Positions 1-5,388 are shown, counted from the first letter of the stretch. The stretch is 6,609 nucleotides of DNA from Candidatus Dojkabacteria bacterium CG_4_10_14_0_2_um_filter_Dojkabacteria_WS6_41_15 (GCA_002793355.1 PFQB01000091.1:1-6609); one strand, 5' to 3'. The notes: generated from the letters alone by a model not told the origin. Program-made: numbers and translations.

Positions 1-401
1 TTCTCCCCAACAAAACCCTAAGAAAAGAGGAGACACTGGAAGCAGCACTTCGCAGAGGAATGCGCGCGGAAATCGGTTGCGAGATCGAACTTATTACTTT
101 TCTTGGAACACTGGTAACGCAAGACTCCTGGTGTGGAGAAATTACTCGGCCCATTTCAATGGAAAAATCAGTCGTCTTCTTTCTCGCAAAAGCCGTTACT
201 TTTGATGCGAAAATTGCGCAGGCAGAAAACCAAAAGGAATGGCGAGATATTCAAATTCAACCACTTTCCTTCTTAATCAAAAAAGCGGGGCATCTTAAAG
301 TCAAAGGCGGGATGCGTGATTTCAATCAATTGCAAATTCTATTGAGAGCCAAGGAATGGATTGCCACACACCCGGGGCTACTATCACCAACGCTGTATTA
401 G
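1..401 (+). CDS. Nudix-like domain protein with degenerate Nudix box, 5' truncated by the window edge
   Basis: The reading frame is open from the left edge (first full codon at position 3) to a TAG at 399-401, so the ATG at 60 is probably internal and the true start lies outside the window. The first visible residues, LPNKTLRKEETLEAALRR then GMRAEIG, match the spacing of a Nudix box (LPGG..E.GET.EEA..RE..EE.G). However the glycines, the RE glutamate and one of the two EE glutamates are replaced (RG, AE). The rest fits the fold: a KSVVFFLAKAV strand, a WRDIQIQPLSFLI segment like the usual 'W.pl.e', and a C-terminal helix DFNQLQILLRAKEWI. Nudix enzymes hydrolyse nucleoside-diphosphate-linked substrates using the glutamates of the box. 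With most of those missing, catalysis is doubtful and this may be a non-enzymatic or altered member. The stop directly abuts the stop of the convergent membrane-protein gene. Confidence 0.6.
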   Translation, partial: LPNKTLRKEETLEAALRRGMRAEIGCEIELITFLGTLVTQDSWCGEITRPISMEKSVVFFLAKAVTFDAKIAQAENQKEWRDIQIQPLSFLIKKAGHLKVKGGMRDFNQLQILLRAKEWIATHPGLLSPTLY

Positions 402-1460
402 CTACTGAGCTTTATAATGTTTTTGATACACTTCAAAAGTCGTCATCAAAACAACCATTATTAATGGACCGTAAAGAAATCCCCAGGCTCCAAAGACCTG
501 AATACCACCAATAAAACTCACCAGCAACAATGCAGGGTGAATCTCTGCTTCTTTTGGCACCAAATATGGTCGAAGAATGTTGTCGATTGTAGAGGTGAAC
601 AAAAACTGCACGATCAACAAGAATATTGCTTGCCAATAGTTCCCCAGCATAAACAACACGGCTGCTGCAGGTACAGTAATAAAAGCAGCACCCAGGGGAA
701 GTACCGACAGAATTACTAGAACCATAAACCAAAAGAACACATAAGGCACTCCGGCAATCCATAACGAAAGGGCTGCGATGCTCGCTTGCACCACGGCAAT
801 GGAAATAGTACCTTTTGCAATTCCTTTAATCATTGCGGTTAAACGCTCAATGTATAGATTGTCTAGATGTTCGGACAGAGGGCTTAGGCGTTTTGCAAAC
901 AAAATCATTCGATCGTATTCAAGAAAACAATACCAAATCAGATAGACAAACACTATAACTATTGGAAAACTTTTTGCAAAAGATGCACCCACACCAAACG
1001 ACTTACTCAAAAGAAAGTTAGCAATCGGGTTTAAGTTTTGCTCAATAAGCAACCGCACACTGTCCACAGAAAGCCGAAACTCAACATACGGAATTCTGGA
1101 TATTAGCAGGTTGATTTTATCGAAGGAGGTAACTACAACATCGTACACGCCCGTACCACCTTGCAGAAACGCATTTAAATCCTGATAAAAGACCTTAAAT
1201 TGGGATACCGACAAATTCACGAAGAATGAAAGCGGTACTAATACAGTAAACAATACCGCCAATACAGATACTATAGTGGCAAGAATTTTGGGAAATTTTG
1301 CTTTCTTTACCAAATAATCATGAAAGGGTTTAAAAAGTGTCGCGATGACCATCGACAACAATATCGTGTCGCGAAGTGGCCAGAGAACCACAACGCCGAG
1401 CAAAAAGACCACAGCCAGAAATATGTAGAAGTATGTTTTATTTTGTTTTTCTTCAACCAT
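402..1460 (-). CDS. AI-2E family (PerM-type) transporter, multi-pass membrane protein
   Basis: This 352-residue protein has the size and layout of the AI-2E transporter/PerM family (PF01594). Hydrophobic segments lie near residues 10-28, 30-44 and 58-83. A soluble stretch of about 80 residues follows (85-160), then further membrane segments at about 163-180, 216-236, 241-272, 276-292 and 308-342. The C-terminal signature is present: LPLGAAFITVPAA at 254-266, DNILRPYLVP at 293-302, HPALLLVSFIGG at 308-319 and GAWGFLYGPL at 324-333. The family is believed to export small molecules or ions, and the name-giving AI-2 export role is proven for few members, so the substrate here is unknown. The ATG at 1460 is supported by a TACAAT box ending 6 nt upstream and by the positively charged N-terminus. 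The 3' end abuts the stop of the Nudix-like gene with no spacer. Confidence 0.93.
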   Translation of the reverse strand: MVEEKQNKTYFYIFLAVVFLLGVVVLWPLRDTILLSMVIATLFKPFHDYLVKKAKFPKILATIVSVLAVLFTVLVPLSFFVNLSVSQFKVFYQDLNAFLQGGTGVYDVVVTSFDKINLLISRIPYVEFRLSVDSVRLLIEQNLNPIANFLLSKSFGVGASFAKSFPIVIVFVYLIWYCFLEYDRMILFAKRLSPLSEHLDNLYIERLTAMIKGIAKGTISIAVVQASIAALSLWIAGVPYVFFWFMVLVILSVLPLGAAFITVPAAAVLFMLGNYWQAIFLLIVQFLFTSTIDNILRPYLVPKEAEIHPALLLVSFIGGIQVFGAWGFLYGPLIMVVLMTTFEVYQKHYKAQ

Positions 1461-1466
1461 AACTAT

Positions 1467-1472
1467 ATTGTA
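1467..1472 (-). promoter_or_regulatory. -10 box TACAAT for the AI-2E gene, predicted leaderless
   Basis: On the minus strand TACAAT is followed by exactly 6 nt (ATAGTT) and then the ATG at 1460, so transcription starting 7 nt after the box would begin at the A of the start codon. No Shine-Dalgarno site is seen. The preceding bases are TAG, so there is no extended -10, and the -35 region falls inside the heptamer repeat arm. Confidence 0.55.
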
Positions 1473-1577
1473 CTAGATATTAGATACTAGATGCTAGATA
1501 TTAGATGTTAACTAACTATTAATCCCCGGACTTTATTATCTAATATCTGATATCTGGTATCTAATATCTAGTATCTA
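1472..1577. repeat. Inverted pair of heptamer arrays (TAGATAY units), large imperfect hairpin
   Basis: Left arm 1472-1511 consists of 7-bp units of the form TAGATAT/TAGATAC/TAGATGC. Right arm 1533-1572 carries their reverse complements (ATCTAAT, ATCTGAT, ATCTGGT and so on), and one further unit runs to 1577-1579. By hand alignment 34 of 40 positions pair, around a 21-nt loop (1512-1532) that itself starts with TAACTA-type sequence and holds TCCCCGGA. The right end supplies the TAG stop of the HIT gene, and the left end touches the -10 box of the AI-2E gene. There is no T-run, so it is not a textbook intrinsic terminator. It could end or protect HIT transcripts, or be a non-coding repeat element. 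Confidence 0.85.
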
Positions 1578-1916
1578 ATTCGGTTTAGGCATTCCACTCA
1601 TAATATGACAATGCTCGTGTTCTAAGTGGTTGTACCCTGCACCGTTATTCACTAGGACGTAGCCCGTCTTATCGTAGCCTTTTAGAGCAGCTACTTCCCA
1701 CACTGCTTTCATGAATTCCTGCCAAAATAGCTCTGGCGATTTTCGCGATTCACTTTTCTCTATATGGAATTTTGGCATGACTAAAATATCTATTGGCGCT
1801 TCGGGGAACTTGTTTTCAATCGCCAAATACGCATCGCTTTCCCACACTTTTGTACCAGGAGCCTTACCTAGAACTATTTGACAAAATATACAATCATCAG
1901 CAAATTTCTTTTCCAT
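1575..1916 (-). CDS. HIT family protein (histidine triad nucleotide hydrolase)
   Basis: The protein has 113 residues, the normal length for an HIT/Hint protein. The histidine triad is intact at 100-104 (H100-E-H102-C-H104 followed by IM). It is preceded by NNGAGYNH at 90-97, the usual NNG...G...H approach to the active site. C9 and C12 (CIFC) with H51 in MPKFHI form the zinc-site pattern common in bacterial Hint proteins, and GKAPGTKVWE is the typical 'G..p...v.e' segment. The family cleaves nucleotidyl phosphoramidates, dinucleotides or similar adenylated compounds using the central histidine of the triad as nucleophile. The start at 1916 is supported by an extended -10 ending 6 nt upstream. 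It lies 20 bp after the pilus-operon small gene on the same strand but has its own promoter. The TAG stop is formed by the heptamer array. Confidence 0.95.
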   Translation of the reverse strand: MEKKFADDCIFCQIVLGKAPGTKVWESDAYLAIENKFPEAPIDILVMPKFHIEKSESRKSPELFWQEFMKAVWEVAALKGYDKTGYVLVNNGAGYNHLEHEHCHIMSGMPKPN

Positions 1917-1922
1917 GCTTCT

Positions 1923-1931
1923 ATTGTAGCA
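1923..1931 (-). promoter_or_regulatory. Extended -10 (TGC TACAAT) for the HIT gene, predicted leaderless
   Basis: The minus strand reads TGCTACAAT, then AGAAGC, then the ATG at 1916. The 6-nt gap places +1 on the start codon itself. It sits in the 20-bp gap after the stop of the Pro-Thr tail gene, so HIT can be transcribed separately from the pilN-pilO operon. Confidence 0.6.
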
Positions 1932-1936
1932 AATTC

Positions 1937-2215
1937 TTATGGAGTTGGTGTAGGGGTCGGTGTAACAAATTCTAGCCCACTTGGGTCGACGCCATCTTCG
2001 AATTGTTTTGGAGTAAGTACCAAATATTTTTCTGCCCTACTGGTAAATGATTGTAACTGCTCAACATTAAGTGCTTCTGGTAATAAAACTATCGAATCCG
2101 CTGTCGCAACTACGCTGGAATTTTGGCTACTAACAAAAACACTTACGATTTGGCCAACCGCAACTATTGCACCCAATATCAATGCAAAGACAATAAAGCT
2201 TTTTGAATTATTCAT
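1937..2215 (-). CDS. Small single-TM protein with Pro-Thr tail, third gene of the pilN-pilO operon
   Basis: I do not recognise this 92-residue protein. It has a short polar N-terminus (MNNSKS), one membrane segment at about 7-29, a polar stretch rich in Ser/Val, a possible short helix at 50-65 (NVEQLQSFTSRAEKYL), and a C-terminal PTPTPTP run at 85-92. The DNA of that run is a period-6 repeat (1940-1964). The start overlaps the pilO stop as ATGA (4 nt), so translation is probably coupled, and it should be inserted with a short N-terminus inside and the tail outside. Position after pilO is where pilP lies in classical pilMNOPQ operons, but there is no lipobox cysteine and no PilP-like sequence that I can see. 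It may be a small accessory subunit of the pilus platform; that is inference from position only. Confidence 0.65.
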   Translation of the reverse strand: MNNSKSFIVFALILGAIVAVGQIVSVFVSSQNSSVVATADSIVLLPEALNVEQLQSFTSRAEKYLVLTPKQFEDGVDPSGLEFVTPTPTPTP

Positions 2216-2829
2216 TTTACTACAGCTGGGCCACTCATTTTATACAACAGCAACGTCAATGATATCAAAGTTTTTGCTACGTCTGCTTTGTTGGGTGTAT
2301 AAGCAACACTCAACACTTTCGGCTGAAAAGGAGTACTCTCTAAATAAGAAAGAAAGGAACCAAGTTTTGCAGGATCACCAGTTAGTGAGACCTGGAAAGT
2401 CATAGGAGTCATTTCCGGAAACTGTAGAGCAGCAATTTTTTCAACTTGACGGAAATAGCTAGAAGAAAAGCTTACCGAGCTCATCAAGAAGGAGTATTTC
2501 TTCGAAATTTGGTTCAGGTTGGTGACAAACAACGAATAATCGCCATCGCTTGGGAAGTAATAATCAAGTGCAGATAACGGTTCTTCTTGTTGTAGTTGGT
2601 CCAACAATAGTGTTGCGAGATTAGTGTTTTGCGTATCCAGTTTTTGCAACAGGACTTCCTTTTCGGCAAATTTACGATTCGTTTCAATAATTGTTATAAC
2701 CGTTGGTCGAAACGATCCCCACAAAAGCGCCACCATAAGCGCAAATGTCAGCAAACCTGTAGAAATCGCCTTTTGCTGACTGGTTTGCAGCAAATCGAGT
2801 ACATTTCTAGAGCCAGCAAGTTGCGCCAT
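2212..2829 (-). CDS. pilO: PilO-like type IV pilus inner-membrane platform protein
   Basis: The 205 residues show the PilO layout: a short cytoplasmic N-terminus, one membrane helix at about 22-40, a coiled coil at about 48-82 (rich in E, K, Q, L), then a ferredoxin-like domain at about 95-197. The segment DYYFPSDGDYSLFVTNLNQI (89-108) resembles the 'lP...d...ll..l...a' stretch that opens the PilO domain. VSLTGDPAKLGSFLSYLEST (147-166) resembles the 'v.G.y..l..fl..le' core. PilO pairs with PilN across the membrane and links the assembly motor to the pilus. The start overlaps the pilN stop as TAATG; an AGGT 8 nt upstream (2838-2841) could serve as a weak ribosome site. Sequence identity to known PilO is low, so the call depends on architecture and on the pilN neighbour. 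Confidence 0.78.
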   Translation of the reverse strand: MAQLAGSRNVLDLLQTSQQKAISTGLLTFALMVALLWGSFRPTVITIIETNRKFAEKEVLLQKLDTQNTNLATLLLDQLQQEEPLSALDYYFPSDGDYSLFVTNLNQISKKYSFLMSSVSFSSSYFRQVEKIAALQFPEMTPMTFQVSLTGDPAKLGSFLSYLESTPFQPKVLSVAYTPNKADVAKTLISLTLLLYKMSGPAVVK

Positions 2830-3377
2830 TAGTTAGTACCTAGATTAAGTTTAAACGTTGCAGCAAAGTTGATGATACCACCTTGGGATTGATTTGTTGA
2901 CATAGTCACATTTGAGAGAATATCGGTCGCTCCTTTCAGGTTATTCTCCAGCAACAACAAGGTATCGTAGTTTGAAACTTGGCCGATGATTGAAGAATCT
3001 CCAATGTCTACAGAAATAGATTGAAGTGTAATGCTGGTTGGAATCAGCGTTTGAATTCTTTCATAATATGATGATAATGAGTACTTGCTCTGCTCCATCT
3101 GCTGAATACTCTCCATACTTGTAATTAACTGACGAACCTGTGTTTCTGCGGCAGCACGTGCCTCTAAAAGCCCTTTCTGCTCCTCTATTCGATCGTCAGT
3201 TTTTGCAATTTTCCCATCGATAACAAAGCGGAAACCTATTGCAGCAATCACAATCATTTCGGTGAAAATGATGATATATTTCGCGGTATTGGCCGTCCAC
3301 GCATAAATGCGATCCCATTGTCCTTGCGGACGAATCTCGGCAGTAAGTAAATTGATTGAAGACTTTGGAGCAGCCAT
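2829..3377 (-). CDS. pilN: PilN-like type IV pilus assembly protein
   Basis: The 182-residue protein starts with MAAPKSSINLL. INLL at 8-11 is the hallmark of PilN, the cytoplasmic peptide that docks onto PilM. One membrane helix follows at about 33-53, a coiled coil at about 57-97, then a ferredoxin-like domain with YYERIQTLIPTSITLQSISV (104-123), matching the usual 'l..l...lP..v.l.si' segment. Its partner pilO follows with a one-base overlap. pilM, normally just upstream, is absent here and rpoD takes its place, so PilM must be encoded elsewhere or be missing. The gene has its own extended -10 promoter 7 nt before the ATG. The last codons (CTA GGT ACT AAC TAA) resemble the end of the zinc-ribbon gene and the intergenic repeats. 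Confidence 0.82.
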   Translation of the reverse strand: MAAPKSSINLLTAEIRPQGQWDRIYAWTANTAKYIIIFTEMIVIAAIGFRFVIDGKIAKTDDRIEEQKGLLEARAAAETQVRQLITSMESIQQMEQSKYSLSSYYERIQTLIPTSITLQSISVDIGDSSIIGQVSNYDTLLLLENNLKGATDILSNVTMSTNQSQGGIINFAATFKLNLGTN

Positions 3378-3384
3378 TAAGGAT

Positions 3385-3393
3385 AGTATAGCA
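3385..3393 (-). promoter_or_regulatory. Extended -10 (TGC TATACT) for the pilN-pilO operon, predicted near-leaderless
   Basis: The minus strand reads TGCTATACT, then 7 nt (ATCCTTA), then the ATG at 3377, so +1 falls on or one base before the start codon. It lies in the 42-bp gap after rpoD, just downstream of the heptamer array, giving the operon a promoter separate from rpoD. Confidence 0.6.
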
Positions 3394-3398
3394 GGAAA

Positions 3399-3426
3399 TT
3401 AACTAATAACTAATAGCTATTAATGG
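3399..3426. repeat. Short heptamer array (TTAACTA/ATAACTA/ATAGCTA) at the end of rpoD
   Basis: Three 7-bp units at 3399-3405, 3406-3412 and 3413-3419 are followed by a degenerate fourth (TTAATGG). The fourth contains the rpoD stop codon (minus-strand TAA at 3422-3420). An AATAGCTATT palindrome lies within. The units are of the same family as the array before tgt. Confidence 0.7.
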
Positions 3427-4931
3427 ATATACGTTGATAATCTCTTTTCTTCCGCAATCTCTCTTAACCGATACAGCGCTTTTGCCTCGATTTGTCGGAT
3501 TCTTTCACGAGTAACCTTGAATTCTTTACCAACTTCTTCTAGAGTTCGAACAACACCATCAACAAGGCCAAAACGAAGTTCGAGTACGCGCCTTTCTCGC
3601 TCTGGCAAATCACGAAGTAAATCGATTAATTCTTTGTGCAAAATTTCTCGTGCTGCCTCTTCTTCTGGCCCTTCAATTCGAGTATCCGCGACAATTTCAG
3701 CCAATTGCACATCGTCTTCGTCACCACTTGAAGAAGATCGTTCTCCCGTTAACGAGGTTGGATGCTGAGAAATTTGGTCGATATATTCAAGTTTTTCACG
3801 ATCCATCTCCATAGCACGAGCAAGCTCTGATGGTGTTGGTGTGCGCCCTAATTTTGACGCCAGTTGTGTTTTCACTTTTCGAAGCTTGTTAATCGTTTCG
3901 TGCATATGCACCGGAATACGGATAGTTCTACCCTGATCAGCAATTGCGCGGGTTATTGATTGACGAATCCACCACGTTGCATAGGTCGAGAACTTGAACC
4001 CTTTCCGTCGATCGAATTTGTGAACTGCTTTCATAAGACCAATGTTTCCTTCTTGAATCAGATCAAGAAAATCGAGACCTTTTCGTGCGTATCGCTTTGC
4101 AACACTGACGACCAAACGCAAGTTTGCCAACGTTAATAGTGCTTTTGCTTTTTCCCCTTCGTTCAAGTATTTAGCCATTGCACGCTCGGCGACTACCGTT
4201 ACTTTTGGAACTTTTGCAAAAATCTCTGCAGAGAAGCGACCAACAGCAACGTTCCATTCTGCTTCTAGCCGTGCCAAGGCTCCGGGAAATTCTTCAATTG
4301 GCTTGTTTTTAAGACCGTCTTTTACAAAGGCAATAAAACCGCCGACTCCTTTTTCTTTTAATTCTTTGGTGAACACTTCGAAGTAATTATGCATTCCTTC
4401 GCTGTTGTAGATTGGCTGAAACGAAAGGCCACCTGAAGGTTTTGTAAAAGGTTGTCTGGTTGCGTACTGCTTCAGTAATTTTAAGACAGCTTCTTCTAAT
4501 GGCCCCTTTTTCAGCTTGTACACTTCCACAAACCAACTCTGAAAAAAGAGAAGTATTTGAAAGAACTCGAGTACAACACCAAAATCTTTTCGTTCGGCAA
4601 GTACCTGTTCTTCTTCTTGTGTTAACAGGGGAATCTTTCCAATTTCTTGCAAATATGAACGGAGTGGATTTCCAGTAACTGAAGCCTGTATACTCTCAAG
4701 AATTTTAATTTTTTCTTCCAGCGACATCTTCAACGGCTTAGTAGGCATGTCGTCTGCATATAAAACCTCGATACTTTCCTTTTCTAAAATGGCAAGAAAT
4801 GTCTCTAAACCCTCAAGATCAACCTCTGGGTTCGGAAAAACCAATAATATATCACTTTCCGTCAAGAAACCTTGTGTTTGCCCCTTAAGCAGGAGCGTCT
4901 GAACCTTCTTTCGTGAAAGAATATCTTTCAT
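3420..4931 (-). CDS. rpoD: RNA polymerase primary sigma factor (sigma-70/SigA)
   Basis: The 503-residue protein carries the full primary-sigma architecture. A region 1.1-like N-terminus lies at about 1-60, followed by region 1.2 at 88-115 (NPLRSYLQEIGKIPLLTQEEE). A non-conserved insertion of about 135 residues occupies 118-252. Region 2 is at 255-340, including NLRLVVSVAKRY (270-281), DLIQEGNIGLMKAV (290-303) and the -10-melting/recognition segment FSTYATWWIRQSITRAI (314-330). Region 3 (RIPVHMHETINKLRK onward) is at 338-420. Region 4 is at 430-490, with the -35-binding helix-turn-helix LEEVGKEFKVTRERIRQIE (464-482). It directs RNA polymerase to housekeeping promoters. The insertion is in the same place as the non-conserved region of proteobacterial sigma-70 and makes the protein longer than a minimal SigA. 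The start is fixed by the promoter 6 nt upstream and by region 1.1. It diverges from the zinc-ribbon gene across 21 bp. Confidence 0.98.
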   Translation of the reverse strand: MKDILSRKKVQTLLLKGQTQGFLTESDILLVFPNPEVDLEGLETFLAILEKESIEVLYADDMPTKPLKMSLEEKIKILESIQASVTGNPLRSYLQEIGKIPLLTQEEEQVLAERKDFGVVLEFFQILLFFQSWFVEVYKLKKGPLEEAVLKLLKQYATRQPFTKPSGGLSFQPIYNSEGMHNYFEVFTKELKEKGVGGFIAFVKDGLKNKPIEEFPGALARLEAEWNVAVGRFSAEIFAKVPKVTVVAERAMAKYLNEGEKAKALLTLANLRLVVSVAKRYARKGLDFLDLIQEGNIGLMKAVHKFDRRKGFKFSTYATWWIRQSITRAIADQGRTIRIPVHMHETINKLRKVKTQLASKLGRTPTPSELARAMEMDREKLEYIDQISQHPTSLTGERSSSSGDEDDVQLAEIVADTRIEGPEEEAAREILHKELIDLLRDLPERERRVLELRFGLVDGVVRTLEEVGKEFKVTRERIRQIEAKALYRLREIAEEKRLSTYIH

Positions 4932-4936
4932 TGCCG

Positions 4937-4945
4937 TGTTATAAT
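4937..4945 (+). promoter_or_regulatory. Extended -10 (TGT TATAAT) for the zinc-ribbon gene, predicted near-leaderless
   Basis: A perfect TATAAT (4940-4945) preceded by TGT is followed by 7 nt (TGAACTT) and the ATG at 4953. No -35 match is seen at the usual distance, as expected for an extended -10 promoter. It shares the TTATAA core with the rpoD -10 box on the other strand, so polymerase can occupy only one at a time. Confidence 0.65.
4938..4943 (-). promoter_or_regulatory. -10 box TATAAC for rpoD, predicted leaderless
   Basis: The minus strand reads TATAAC, then 6 nt (ACGGCA), then the rpoD ATG at 4931, so +1 coincides with the start codon. A weak TTGGAG at 4965-4960 lies 16 bp upstream as a possible -35. 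The box overlaps four bases of the oppositely directed -10 box of the zinc-ribbon gene. Confidence 0.55.
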
Positions 4946-4952
4946 TGAACTT

Positions 4953-5315
4953 ATGGATACTCCAATAGGAAATAGCATCGAATCGTTACGGACGTTCTTT
5001 GTAGAGAATGTTTCGAAGTTTTGTGATAAATGTGGCACTGCGTACAAGCCCGATAATATAGATATCGTTAGTGAATCAAACGCTTCGGTCATTATACAGG
5101 CGCAGTGCGATAATTGCAAGGGTATCTACATGGCTCACGTGATTAAACCGTTGCAGATGACCAAAAAGATTCCAATTCGCTTAGATATTGCCCATACACT
5201 ACTCCACCCATACTACCTGCTGGGGCCCATTTCTTCGGACGAATTACTTGCTTTGAGAAAGAAGTTGGCGAAAATAAAAACGAGAGAGGAGTTCCTTAAA
5301 CTAACTACTAACTAA
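4953..5315 (+). CDS. Small zinc-ribbon protein of unknown function, divergent from rpoD
   Basis: I do not recognise the family. The 120 residues begin with a helix (NSIESLRTFFVENV, 7-20). A zinc-ribbon pattern follows, with two CxxC knuckles: C24-D-K-C27-G and C52-D-N-C55-K, separated by 24 residues of predicted beta strands (IDIVSESNASVIIQAQ). After it come a basic stretch (KPLQMTKKIPIRLDIAH, 65-81), a turn, and a C-terminal charged helix (SSDELLALRKKLAKIKTREEFLKL, 94-117). Zinc ribbons of this kind bind nucleic acid or proteins, but none of this shows a specific role. The divergent promoter shared with rpoD suggests co-regulation or a link to transcription, which is inference. The last codons (CTA ACT ACT AAC TAA) are made from the repeat array that follows, so the final four residues LTTN may be repeat-derived. 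The gene may be co-transcribed with tgt, 76 bp downstream. Confidence 0.75.
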   Translation: MDTPIGNSIESLRTFFVENVSKFCDKCGTAYKPDNIDIVSESNASVIIQAQCDNCKGIYMAHVIKPLQMTKKIPIRLDIAHTLLHPYYLLGPISSDELLALRKKLAKIKTREEFLKLTTN

Positions 5316-5388
5316 TAGCTCGTAACTATTAACTACTAGCTTAAGAGAAATCAACTAGTAGTTAGTAGCTATCAGTTAGTAGTTAATC
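5301..5388. repeat. Inverted heptamer arrays (CTAACTA/GTTAGTA units) between the zinc-ribbon gene and tgt
   Basis: The left arm runs CTAACTA, CTAACTA, ATAGCTC, GTAACTA, TTAACTA, CTAGCTT from about 5302. The right arm, from 5354, runs ACTAGTA, GTTAGTA, GCTATCA, GTTAGTA, GTTAATC. The outer parts pair over about 19 bp with one mismatch (TAACTACTAACT.ATAGCT) and the inner parts over about 10 bp (TAACTACTAG), with one extra 7-nt unit in the left arm. The loop is about CTTAAGAGAAATCA. The array supplies the stop of the zinc-ribbon gene and ends a few bases before the tgt ATG. There is no T-run, and no clear -10 box for tgt is visible in it. Confidence 0.8.

Noticed and set aside
433..762. A 109-codon minus-strand frame inside the AI-2E gene
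   Set aside because: It lies out of frame within a clearly coding membrane-protein gene, with a Cys/Ser-rich product typical of a shadow frame.
1472..1577. Heptamer arrays as a CRISPR array or iteron-type replication origin
   Set aside because: Units are 7 bp without spacers, which excludes CRISPR. No DnaA boxes or Rep gene accompany them, and similar arrays recur at several gene ends.
1878..2405. A 175-codon open frame on + across the pilO/small-gene region
   Set aside because: It is antisense to pilO and the Pro-Thr gene, gives low-complexity protein (VGVGVGV, Ser/Thr rich), and has no promoter or homology that I can recognise.
4928..5119. A minus-strand 63-codon frame overlapping the zinc-ribbon gene and the rpoD start
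   Set aside because: It is antisense to a gene with a strong promoter and zinc-ribbon motifs, and would overlap the rpoD start.
5301..5388. Classical Rho-independent terminator after the zinc-ribbon gene
   Set aside because: The stem is AT-rich and no T-run follows, so only a non-canonical role in termination can be proposed.
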